DNA of 9,120 nucleotides from Calditrichia bacterium (GTDB lineage Bacteria; Calditrichota; Calditrichia; Calditrichales; Calditrichaceae). The notes beneath the pieces were generated by a model, which saw only the letters and a program-made list of their open reading frames with translations, was not told the DNA's origin and did no database searches. The stretch covers positions 1 to 9,120 of the forward strand of contig JALWEA010000415.1 in NCBI GenBank assembly GCA_027039465.1, given 5' to 3'. The stretch's first letter is position 1. Each line of letters opens with the position of its first letter. A program made the position numbers and the translations under genes. Below, one piece after another: positions 1 to 6,638 of this stretch.

Positions 1-199
1 GGCGAGGGCTACAGCGACTTGATACAGCCACAGAGATGTATGTAATTTTCACATCTTCTTCTCGAGACGGCCCATAGCCCACGGTGCTTTGTGTGTATAA
101 AGCTCAGTCGAAGAAGAGAGGGGGAATGAGGGGGTGAGTCGAACATCGCAAATTAATTTTTCAAATATTTCAGTAAAAAAATAAGAAAGGATCAATTCC
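1..199. other. Left-edge intergenic region, no gene called
   Basis: I see no gene in this stretch. The open frames that reach the window edge are short: one on the + strand ends at a stop at 43-45 and another at 90-92, so at most the last few codons of an upstream gene could be here. There is an 8-bp inverted repeat, TCTTCTTC (54-61) with GAAGAAGA (110-117), and a 6-bp one, AGATGT (34-39) with ACATCT (51-56). Neither is followed by a T-run, so neither is a convincing terminator. Positions 150-182 are AT-rich and probably carry the promoter of the next gene, but I could not identify clear boxes. Confidence 0.5.
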
Positions 200-829
200 T
201 TGAACTATTATGAATGGATCGGTTATCTCGGATCGATATTGGTTGCGATTTCGCTAATGATGAAAAACATTTATCATCTGCGGCGCATAAATTTTGTCGG
301 AGCTGCCATATTCTCTTTTTACGGATATTTGGTTTCGGCCTATCCGGTGGTTTTGTTGAACGGTTTTATCGCTTTGGTTGATCTTTATTATTTAATCCAT
401 ATAAATAAGGAAAAAGAAAATTTTAGTCTGATGCCCGTTTTGGATGCCACACATCCTTATTTAACGAAGTTTTTGGAGTATTACCAAAAGGACATCAAGA
501 AATTTTTTCCCGAGTTCAACTTCACAAATCTTGAAGGTTTGAAGTGCTTTTTCATTTTACGGAATATGATGCCGGTTGGTATTTTTATCTACGAACGAAC
601 ACCCGATGATGAAATTGTCATTAAATTGGATTATGCCATTCCCCATTATCGGGATAATAAGAACGGTCGATTTTTAATCTATGCCCAGTCAAAGTTTTTA
701 CTGGAACGCGGTGTGAAAAAGATGATCGCCTACAGTTCGGTCCGGGCGCACCAAAAATATCTGCAAAAAATCGGGTTTAAACGTGTGGCGGAAAATAAAT
801 TCGAATTAAAAATCCCTGCATCCATTTAA
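200..829 (+). CDS. YgjV-like membrane domain fused to a GNAT-like acetyltransferase domain
   Basis: This 209-residue protein has two parts. Residues 5-67 are hydrophobic, with three likely membrane segments; the pattern EWIGYLGSILVAISLMMKN, then LRRINFVGAA and PVVLLNGFIALVDLYYL, resembles the YgjV-type inner-membrane protein family. After a charged linker (69-76), residues 85-205 look like a GNAT acyltransferase fold. LDYAIPHYRDNKNGR (143-157) sits where the acetyl-CoA pyrophosphate loop is expected, and HQKYLQKIGFKRV (184-196) is the typical last helix and strand. The canonical Q/RxxGxG/A loop is degenerate, so catalysis is uncertain. The start is TTG at 200, chosen because AGAAAGGA (183-190) is 9 bases upstream and the YgjV-like homology begins at once. 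The substrate is unknown. The active domain is probably membrane-tethered on the cytoplasmic side. The gene stands alone, convergent with glgP, and ends before a shared terminator. Confidence 0.8.
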   Translation: MNYYEWIGYLGSILVAISLMMKNIYHLRRINFVGAAIFSFYGYLVSAYPVVLLNGFIALVDLYYLIHINKEKENFSLMPVLDATHPYLTKFLEYYQKDIKKFFPEFNFTNLEGLKCFFILRNMMPVGIFIYERTPDDEIVIKLDYAIPHYRDNKNGRFLIYAQSKFLLERGVKKMIAYSSVRAHQKYLQKIGFKRVAENKFELKIPASI

Positions 830-851
830 AGGTTGTAAACAATAGTGCATT

Positions 852-879
852 AAAGAACCCCGCGTTTGCGGGGCTCTTT
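852..879. terminator. Bidirectional intrinsic terminator between convergent genes
   Basis: CCCCGC (858-863) pairs with GCGGGG (868-873) around a GTTT loop. Beyond an A-C mismatch, AAAGA (852-856) pairs with TCTTT (875-879), which supplies a T-run downstream on the + strand and, read in reverse, one on the - strand. It lies in the 52-bp gap between the end of the membrane-GNAT gene (829) and the stop of glgP (882), so it can end transcription from both sides. Confidence 0.88.
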
Positions 880-881
880 TG

Positions 882-3425
882 TTAATCCAACCACTTAATC
901 AGATGCGTATCGTGCTTGTGCAATAGCACCGGATTGTAAGGAATGACGCGCACATGAAAAAAATAAGCGCCGTCATTTTTGGCCCGAATCGTCAATCCGT
1001 ATTGGTAGGTTCCGTCATCCAGGGCCTTAATTAAAGGCATCTTAAAAACTTCCATGTTTTTAAATGTTTCCAATGCATCCTGCCTTGCCATGACCAATTC
1101 AACGCTTACCTCATCCGGACTCAATCCGCCCAAATTGGCAATAATATTAATCTCGCGCTCTTCGCCCGCACTAAAAATCCGATTCTCGGAACCGTTCGGT
1201 TTTATTTTTAATTGAATATTCGGCCAATGCGAACGCATCCGTTCCAGCCATTGCACGTGCTTCTTCAATTCTCCGTAATTATCACGTTTCAAACGTTCCC
1301 CTTGCAGCATGCCTGGCACATAATATTTTTGAGTGTATTCCCAAACCATCCGATGCGTGCTGAATTGATGAATGATCGTACGCATGGATTCTTTGGCTAT
1401 GGCAACCCATTTGCGGGGGATGCCATGCTCATCGCGTTCATAAAAAGCGGGAATGATCTCGTTTTCAAGAATATTGTAAAGAGATTCGCTATCATGGCGA
1501 TCCTGAATTTCATAATCATCACTTTCAACCTCACTGCCGATTGCCCAGCCGTTCCTGCCGTTAAAAGCTTCCGGCCACCACCCGTCCAAAACGGAAAAAT
1601 TAATTCCTCCGTTGACCGGTACTTTTTGTCCGGAAGTGCCGCTGGCCTCCAAAGGTCGTCGGGGATTATTCAACCACACGTCACAACCGGCCACCAATGC
1701 GCGCGAGACGTTCATGGAATAACCCTCAATGTACACGATTTTACCGCGGAACCCTTCTTGCTTGGCAAAGTGATTGATGGTACGAATCAGCTCTTTACCC
1801 GCATCATTGTGCGGATGGGCTTTGCCTGAAAACAAAATTTGTACCGGACGATCCGGATTATTCAGAATACGTTTCAAGCGTTCGGGATCACGAAAAATAA
1901 GCGTTGCCCGTTTGTAGGGAGCAAACCGCCTGGCAAATCCGATGGTTAGAATATCGGGATTTAAGACTTGGTCCGGGGAAGGCAATCCATGATCCGTTCC
2001 TTGATAGCGCTGCAAACGTTTGGCATATTCATCTCTCAAAAATCCGGCCATGTTTTTACGCAAATCCTGCATGGCTTGCCAAAAATCTTCATCCGGAATA
2101 TTCAAAATTTTTTCCCAGTATTCGGGATTGCGAATGTTTTCTCGCCAATCGGAACCAAGAAACTTTTCAAACAAGGCAACGGTTAGCGGGTGAATCCAGG
2201 TTTCTGTATGAATGCCGTTGGTAATGTGACCGATGGGCACTTCGGGCTCGGGAATGCCAGGGTAAATATGCTTCCACATGGCACGGGAAACCCGACCGTG
2301 AATTTTGCTCACCCCGTTGGCCATGCTGGAGAGATTAAGCGCCAAAACGGTCAATGAAAAGTTTTCGTGTTGATGTTCGTTAATGTTACGACCCAGAGCA
2401 AGGAATGTCCCTTCGTCTATTTTCAGTTGCGGCCAAAAAGAAGAAAAATAGGCACGCATTAAATCATACTCAAAAGCTTCGTTGCCGGCGGGAATGGGTG
2501 TATGCGTGGTAAACAAAGATGTATTTCGCACGAATTGTAGGGCCATTTCAAAAGAAAGTCCCTGTTCAATTAATTCGCGCAGGCGTTCCAACCCGGAAAA
2601 AGCGGAATGCCCTTCGTTAATATGACAAACAGCCGGATCAAACCCCAAAGCGCGTAAGGCCCGAACCCCGCCGATGCCTAAAATAATCTCCTGCTGAATC
2701 CGTGTTTCGCGCGAACCGCCGTAAAGCGCGCTGGTAATTTCCCTGTCCTGATCCGCATTCTGTTCCACGTCGCTGTCCAAGAAAAGCATGACATTGCGCC
2801 CGATATTGGCACGCCAAATTTTTACGAACACATCGTGATCTTTCAAAAAAACCTTAATCAAAAGCGGCGTCCCGTCCGGCTGACGCACTAAGTTCAACAA
2901 AAGCCGTTGCGGGTCAATCGGTACGTATTTTTCGATTTGATTGCCATTGGAATCTATTTCCTGCGTAAAATAAGCGTATTTGTAAAACAGCCCTATGGCC
3001 ACCAAAGGCAGGCCCAAATCACTGGCAGATTTGGCATGATCGCCGGCCAGGATGCCCAAACCGCCGGCATAATTGGGTAAAGATTCATGAACGCCAAACT
3101 CGGCGGAAAAATAGGCAATAACCTTTCCGGCCAAATCCGGATGATGATCGTGAAACGGAGGATTAGGATTTTGCATGTATTGATGAAATGCGTCGAGAAC
3201 GGATTGGAGCTTCTTCAAAAAATCATCATTACGTGCAACATTATTGAGCTTATCATCCGAAACATCCTGCAAAAAGGCAACGGGATTATGTTCCGTCTTC
3301 TGCCAGAGTTCGTTATCTATTTGTTCAAAAAGTTGCTGTGCTTCTTTGTTCCAACTGTACCATAAATTTTGGCTCAATTCCTGCAAACCTCGAAGTGGCT
3401 CCGGTATTGTCCTTAAAGTATCCAT
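882..3425 (-). CDS. glgP: Alpha-glucan (glycogen/maltodextrin) phosphorylase, GT35, with N-terminal DUF3417
   Basis: The enzyme uses phosphate to release glucose-1-phosphate from the non-reducing ends of alpha-1,4-glucans in the cytoplasm, using a pyridoxal phosphate cofactor. The 847 residues are colinear with the bacterial family that carries an N-terminal DUF3417 domain (about 5-115, including LSQNLWYSWN). Visible family signatures are GGLGILAGDH (121-130), HINEGHSAF (268-276), THTPIPAGNEAF (307-318), GFARRFAPYKRATLI (496-510) and EASGTSGQKVPVNGG (593-607). By family knowledge K601 in the last motif forms the Schiff base with pyridoxal phosphate. Residues from about 735 to the end form a beta-rich extension usual in this subfamily. 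The ATG is supported by AAGGAG (3435-3440) 9 bases upstream. The gene is divergent from lon and no other glycogen gene is nearby. The exact glucan preference cannot be read from sequence. Confidence 0.96.
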   Translation of the reverse strand: MDTLRTIPEPLRGLQELSQNLWYSWNKEAQQLFEQIDNELWQKTEHNPVAFLQDVSDDKLNNVARNDDFLKKLQSVLDAFHQYMQNPNPPFHDHHPDLAGKVIAYFSAEFGVHESLPNYAGGLGILAGDHAKSASDLGLPLVAIGLFYKYAYFTQEIDSNGNQIEKYVPIDPQRLLLNLVRQPDGTPLLIKVFLKDHDVFVKIWRANIGRNVMLFLDSDVEQNADQDREITSALYGGSRETRIQQEIILGIGGVRALRALGFDPAVCHINEGHSAFSGLERLRELIEQGLSFEMALQFVRNTSLFTTHTPIPAGNEAFEYDLMRAYFSSFWPQLKIDEGTFLALGRNINEHQHENFSLTVLALNLSSMANGVSKIHGRVSRAMWKHIYPGIPEPEVPIGHITNGIHTETWIHPLTVALFEKFLGSDWRENIRNPEYWEKILNIPDEDFWQAMQDLRKNMAGFLRDEYAKRLQRYQGTDHGLPSPDQVLNPDILTIGFARRFAPYKRATLIFRDPERLKRILNNPDRPVQILFSGKAHPHNDAGKELIRTINHFAKQEGFRGKIVYIEGYSMNVSRALVAGCDVWLNNPRRPLEASGTSGQKVPVNGGINFSVLDGWWPEAFNGRNGWAIGSEVESDDYEIQDRHDSESLYNILENEIIPAFYERDEHGIPRKWVAIAKESMRTIIHQFSTHRMVWEYTQKYYVPGMLQGERLKRDNYGELKKHVQWLERMRSHWPNIQLKIKPNGSENRIFSAGEEREINIIANLGGLSPDEVSVELVMARQDALETFKNMEVFKMPLIKALDDGTYQYGLTIRAKNDGAYFFHVRVIPYNPVLLHKHDTHLIKWLD

Positions 3426-3472
3426 ACACCTTTTCTCCTTGTGTGCACTCTATCTTGAGTTACTAAGCGCCC

Positions 3473-3501
3473 AAAATAGCAAATGAACTTTAATACTGCA
3501 A
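3473..3501 (-). promoter_or_regulatory. Candidate sigma-70-like promoter of glgP
   Basis: Read on the - strand, TTGCAG (3496-3501) and TATTTT (3473-3478) are separated by exactly 17 bases. They match the -35 and -10 consensus at 3 and 4 of 6 positions. This would start the transcript near 3466, leaving a 5' leader of about 40 bases with the AAGGAG site. It is only a plausible match; the host's sigma factor preferences are unknown. Confidence 0.3.
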
Positions 3502-3514
3502 ATTAAAAATTCAT

Positions 3515-3686
3515 TGTCGGATTCCTTTGCCAGACCATGAGACAAAATATTTGAAAGGGAATTTAGGCAAGCAACAAGATCATGATTGTCTGACTGAGTC
3601 TGCCACGATGTTGTCAGATTGACGCAAGATTCAGGCAGATGGGCAGACTACGCTTGCCTTGCACACGGCATGAGACGAATCCGGCA
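3515..3686. repeat. Nested inverted-repeat element in the glgP-lon divergent spacer
   Basis: Three inverted repeats lie inside one another. The outer arm TGTCGGATTC (3515-3524) pairs with GAATCCGGCA (3677-3686), 10 bp with one G-U. The middle arm AGGCAAGC (3565-3572) pairs perfectly with GCTTGCCT (3652-3659). The inner arm AGTCTGCC (3597-3604) pairs perfectly with GGCAGACT (3642-3649). An alternative small hairpin, TCTGAC (3589-3594) with GTCAGA (3613-3618), overlaps the inner region, and CATGAGAC occurs as a direct repeat at 3536-3543 and 3669-3676. It has no open reading frame of note. It could be a miniature inverted-repeat element, a structured RNA, or part of the control region of one of the flanking genes. 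Confidence 0.5.
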
Positions 3687-3782
3687 TTTTGGATTATGTT
3701 GATATTAAAGGGTTTGCGTGGAAGTCGTTATTTGATCTTTATTGGCATGATTGTTGTACACATACCTGCGAATAAAATAAAC

Positions 3783-3790
3783 GAAAGGAG
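3783..3790 (+). promoter_or_regulatory. Ribosome binding site that sets the lon start
   Basis: GAAAGGAG at 3783-3790 is a strong Shine-Dalgarno sequence. The in-frame TTG at 3793 is only 2 bases away, too close to be used, while the GTG at 3799 is 8 bases away and the ATG at 3817 is 26 bases away. The GTG at 3799 is therefore the best start. Confidence 0.8.
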
Positions 3791-3798
3791 AGTTGGCT

Positions 3799-6126
3799 GT
3801 GTCTGAAATAAAAATAATGTCGGAAAGCATTGAGATTCTTCCGATAATGCCCTTGCGAAATACGGTTGTCTTCCCGCATCAAGTGATCCCGTTGGCTGTC
3901 GGACGTGAGAAATCGTTGAATTTGTTGAATCATTTGGATGAAGAAACCAAAGTTATCGGATTAATTGCCCAACGGGACGGACGCGTTGAAGACCCGGGCA
4001 GCGAAGACCTGTATTCCTGGGGCACGGCAGCCATGATCCTCAAAAAATTCAAAATGCCGGATGGTAGCGAGCAAATAATTGTTCAGGGCCTTTACAGATT
4101 CAAGCTGCTGGATATTACGCAAACCGAACCCTTTTTTATGGCCAAAGTTCAGCAGATGCCGGACGAGTTTGAGACGGATATGGAAGTGGAAGCCCTGATG
4201 AACAATATTAAAACGGTGTTCCAGAAGATTGTGGATTTTATTCCTTACTTAACCAATGAACACCGGGTCATGATCCTGAACGAAGAAGAACCTAATAAAT
4301 TGGCTGATTTGGTGGCCGCTCAAATCAATTTCAGCGTTTCCGAAAAACAGCAAGTGCTTGAAACCCAAAATGTAAAGGAGCGGTTACGTAAGGTTAATTA
4401 TCTGCTTAATAAAGAATTGCAGATTCTGGAACTCGGGAATAAAATCCAAAACGACGTACAGGGCGAGCTAAACAAAACGCAGCGTCAGTACTTCTTGCGG
4501 GAGCAATTAAAAGCCATTAAAAAGGAATTGGGCGAATATGAGGACGAAAGCACAGAAATTGACGAACTACGCGAGCGCTTAGCCAAACTGAAAATGCCCA
4601 AAGAAGTGCGCGCTGTGGCGGAGAAAGAATTGAATCGTCTGGCAAAAATGTCGCCCATGGCCAGCGAATACACGGTTACGCGTACCTATTTGGACTGGTT
4701 GATGGAAATGCCCTGGAAAAAAAGTACGCGCGATCGTTTGGATGTGAAAAAGGCCGAGCAGATTTTGAATGAGGATCATTACGGACTGGAAAAAGTAAAG
4801 AAACGCATTTTGGAATATCTTGCCGTGCGCCAGTTAAAATCCAATATGAAGGGACCGATCCTGTGCTTTGTAGGGCCTCCGGGCGTCGGTAAAACAAGTT
4901 TGGGCCGTTCCATTGCGCGCGCGTTGAATCGCAAGTTTTCGCGCATGTCTTTGGGCGGTGTGCGGGACGAAGCCGAAATTCGCGGGCATCGCCGCACTTA
5001 TGTGGGCGCCTTACCGGGCCGGATTATTCAGGAAATCAAAAAAGTCGGTTCCAACAATCCGGTGATCATGCTGGATGAGATCGACAAATTGGGCATGGAT
5101 TTCCGCGGTGATCCGTCTTCCGCATTGCTGGAAGTTTTGGATCCTGAACAAAATTTTTCCTTTACCGATCACTATTTGGAAGTCCCGTTCGATTTGTCCA
5201 AAGTCATGTTCATTGCCACGGCTAATGTCATGGATACGATTCCGCACGCATTGCGAGATCGTATGGAAATCATTGAAATCAACGGGTACATTGATGAGGA
5301 AAAACTGCATATCGCCGAACGCTATTTGATTCCGAAACAATTGAAAAACCATGGCTTAACGCCGAAGCAGGTTTCGTTTACCCGCAATGCGATTCTGAAA
5401 ATAATCAACAAATACACGCGTGAAGCGGGTGTACGTAATCTGGAACGGGAAATTGCCTCGATCATTCGCGCGGTTGCCAAAGAAATTGTGGAAGGCAAAG
5501 TAACCCATCGACGCATTACTCCGTCTTTGGTGGAAAAATATTTGGGACCGGAACGCATTTATTCCGAGGTGGCCGAACGCGTTTCCCGTCCTGGTGTAGC
5601 AACCGGTCTGGCCTGGACACCGGTTGGCGGCGATATTCTGTTCATTGAAGCAACCAAAATGAAAGGCAAAGGGCAATTGCAGCTTACCGGAAAATTGGGT
5701 GAAGTGATGAAGGAATCGGCTGCGGCGGCCATGAGCTATTTACGTTCCAATGCGGAAAAATACGGCATTGAACCGGACTTTTACGAAAAATATGATACGC
5801 ATATTCACGTTCCGGCAGGCGCAATTCCCAAAGACGGGCCGAGCGCAGGAATTACGATTTTTGCCGCACTGTATTCGCTCTACACCAATAAATGCGTCAA
5901 AAGTAATTTAGCCATGACCGGTGAAATTACTCTGCGCGGTTTAGTGCTTCCGGTTGGAGGCATTCGCGAGAAAGTGATTGCCGCCAAACGTGCCGGAATT
6001 GATACGGTGATTTTACCGGAAAAGAATAAAAAGGATCTGGAAGAAATTCCCAAGCGCCATATCGAAGGCATGAAGTTCCACTACATTAAAGAAGTGGACG
6101 AGCTCATTGATCTGGCATTTGAATAA
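3799..6126 (+). CDS. lon: ATP-dependent protease Lon (LonA type)
   Basis: Lon is a cytoplasmic hexameric protease that unfolds and degrades misfolded and regulatory proteins using ATP. From the GTG start the protein has 775 residues, close to the 784 of E. coli Lon. Domains in order are an N-terminal substrate-binding domain (about 11-205, beginning ILPIMPLRNTVVFP), a helical region (210-320), an AAA+ module and a C-terminal peptidase domain. Visible key residues are Walker A GPPGVGKT with K365, Walker B VIMLDEID with D426 and E427, sensor-1 N476 in TANVMD, the probable arginine finger R488 in RDRME, and the Ser-Lys dyad S682 (DGPSAG) and K725 (REKV). The 43-residue dyad spacing equals that of E. 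coli S679/K722. The absence of a transmembrane insert argues against LonB. The gene is monocistronic, divergent from glgP, and closed by a terminator. I saw no clear CIRCE or heat-shock sigma site upstream. Confidence 0.97.
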   Translation: MSEIKIMSESIEILPIMPLRNTVVFPHQVIPLAVGREKSLNLLNHLDEETKVIGLIAQRDGRVEDPGSEDLYSWGTAAMILKKFKMPDGSEQIIVQGLYRFKLLDITQTEPFFMAKVQQMPDEFETDMEVEALMNNIKTVFQKIVDFIPYLTNEHRVMILNEEEPNKLADLVAAQINFSVSEKQQVLETQNVKERLRKVNYLLNKELQILELGNKIQNDVQGELNKTQRQYFLREQLKAIKKELGEYEDESTEIDELRERLAKLKMPKEVRAVAEKELNRLAKMSPMASEYTVTRTYLDWLMEMPWKKSTRDRLDVKKAEQILNEDHYGLEKVKKRILEYLAVRQLKSNMKGPILCFVGPPGVGKTSLGRSIARALNRKFSRMSLGGVRDEAEIRGHRRTYVGALPGRIIQEIKKVGSNNPVIMLDEIDKLGMDFRGDPSSALLEVLDPEQNFSFTDHYLEVPFDLSKVMFIATANVMDTIPHALRDRMEIIEINGYIDEEKLHIAERYLIPKQLKNHGLTPKQVSFTRNAILKIINKYTREAGVRNLEREIASIIRAVAKEIVEGKVTHRRITPSLVEKYLGPERIYSEVAERVSRPGVATGLAWTPVGGDILFIEATKMKGKGQLQLTGKLGEVMKESAAAAMSYLRSNAEKYGIEPDFYEKYDTHIHVPAGAIPKDGPSAGITIFAALYSLYTNKCVKSNLAMTGEITLRGLVLPVGGIREKVIAAKRAGIDTVILPEKNKKDLEEIPKRHIEGMKFHYIKEVDELIDLAFE

Positions 6127-6133
6127 GCAATTC

Positions 6134-6171
6134 GCCCGGTTAAAAACGCAGGTTTTTGGCCGGGCTTTTTT
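6134..6171 (+). terminator. Intrinsic terminator of lon
   Basis: GCCCGG (6134-6139) pairs with CCGGGC (6160-6165). The stem continues through two G-U pairs and AAAAAC/GTTTTT (6142-6147 with 6152-6157), giving a continuous 14-bp stem with a GCAG loop, followed by six T (6166-6171). It begins 8 bases after the lon stop codon. Confidence 0.93.
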
Positions 6172-6216
6172 ATTGCCTTTTAAGCATTTACTTCAGGCTT
6201 TAATGGAGATTTTAAA

Positions 6217-6240
6217 AAAAATGAAAAATTTTTCATTTTT
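6217..6240. repeat. Perfect 24-bp AT-only-arm palindrome
   Basis: AAAAATGAAAAA (6217-6228) is followed directly by its exact reverse complement (6229-6240) with no loop. It is followed by AAAAAA-GCG-TTTTTTT (6243-6258). Runs of A and T of this kind usually bend DNA. It could be a protein-binding or curvature site. A role as a second terminator is unlikely because the stem has almost no GC pairs. Confidence 0.6.
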
Positions 6241-6263
6241 GTAAAAAAGCGTTTTTTTGTTTG

Positions 6264-6350
6264 GTTACGGTGAAAAATAGATGTAAATTCGAATAAAAAC
6301 GAAGGTGTTGTTTCGAAGGCGTTACAAACACCATTAAAAAAGGCCGTAAC
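6264..6350 (+). other. Nested hairpin region downstream of lon
   Basis: GTTACGG (6264-6270) pairs perfectly with CCGTAAC (6344-6350), and inside it GGTGTT (6304-6309) pairs with AACACC (6327-6332). The structure is 87 bases long and lies about 290 bases ahead of the cytochrome ATG. It could be a structured leader RNA, a small RNA or a DNA site. I recognise no known riboswitch consensus in it. Confidence 0.3.
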
Positions 6351-6638
6351 AAAATGAAAGTTTGTTCGGGTAAAAAAAATAAATTTTGTCAGATTTTCCT
6401 TTCCAAGTTAATCTTTTGCATTTCCTTCGACGGGCCATAGACCTTCTTTCTTAACCAGTCAAATTAAGCGGTTTCTCGCAATATTTAGCGCATTTTTGAT
6501 TTATGAATATTTCGCTTTGCGGATTTGCGATATTTATTAATGTGCTTTTCTGCGAATGAACAAATATAAATCGCTTAATATCAAAACAATAAAAATTGAG
6601 TTTATTTGTGAAAAATATAATTAGAAAGAAGGTGAACC

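Larger units (their letters stand above)
6172..6638. other. AT-rich intergenic region between lon and the cytochrome gene
   Basis: About 470 bases with no convincing gene. It holds a 24-bp perfect palindrome (6217-6240), an A-tract/T-tract inverted repeat (6243-6258), and a nested hairpin region (6264-6350). Further right, TCGCAA (6476-6481) pairs with TTGCGA (6525-6530) over AGCG/CGCT (6487-6490 with 6513-6516). A perfect TATAAT lies at 6616-6621 but lacks a well-spaced -35 box and would leave almost no leader before the ATG at 6639, so I do not call it a promoter. AAGGTG (6629-6634) is the ribosome binding site of the cytochrome gene. Confidence 0.6.

Noticed and set aside
63..80. Similarity between ACGGCCCATAGCCC near 67 and ACGGGCCATAGACC near 6430
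   Set aside because: The match is about 13 bases with two mismatches. Matches this short are expected many times by chance in a window of this length, and the flanking bases do not agree.
1212..1829. 205-codon open frame on the + strand
   Set aside because: It lies entirely within glgP on the opposite strand, has no ribosome binding site and its translation shows no family features; glgP has clear catalytic motifs across the same bases.
3441..3466. CIRCE-like HrcA operator (TTAG..ACTC and GAGTGC..) ahead of glgP
   Set aside because: On the - strand the half-sites are TTAGTAACTC and GAGTGCACA with a 6-base gap. The CIRCE consensus is TTAGCACTC-N9-GAGTGCTAA, so both the spacing and several bases are wrong, and only 4 bp pair cleanly.
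3732..3760. Sigma-70-like promoter of lon (TTGATC, 17 bases, TGTACA)
   Set aside because: The -10 box matches only 3 of 6 positions and several equally poor alternatives exist nearby, so I could not choose one.
3739..3933. 64-codon open frame on the - strand at the lon start
   Set aside because: It overlaps the start of lon on the opposite strand and has no recognisable features; it is a shadow frame.
6354..6440. 28-codon open frame beginning MKVCSGKKNKFC
   Set aside because: The only upstream purine-rich sequence is weak and poorly placed, the peptide has no recognisable pattern, and the region is AT-rich, so a chance frame is likely.
6616..6621. Perfect TATAAT just before the cytochrome gene
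   Set aside because: No -35 box lies at a normal distance (TTGAGT at 6596-6601 gives a 14-base spacer). The transcript would begin almost at the ribosome binding site. AT-rich DNA makes such matches common.
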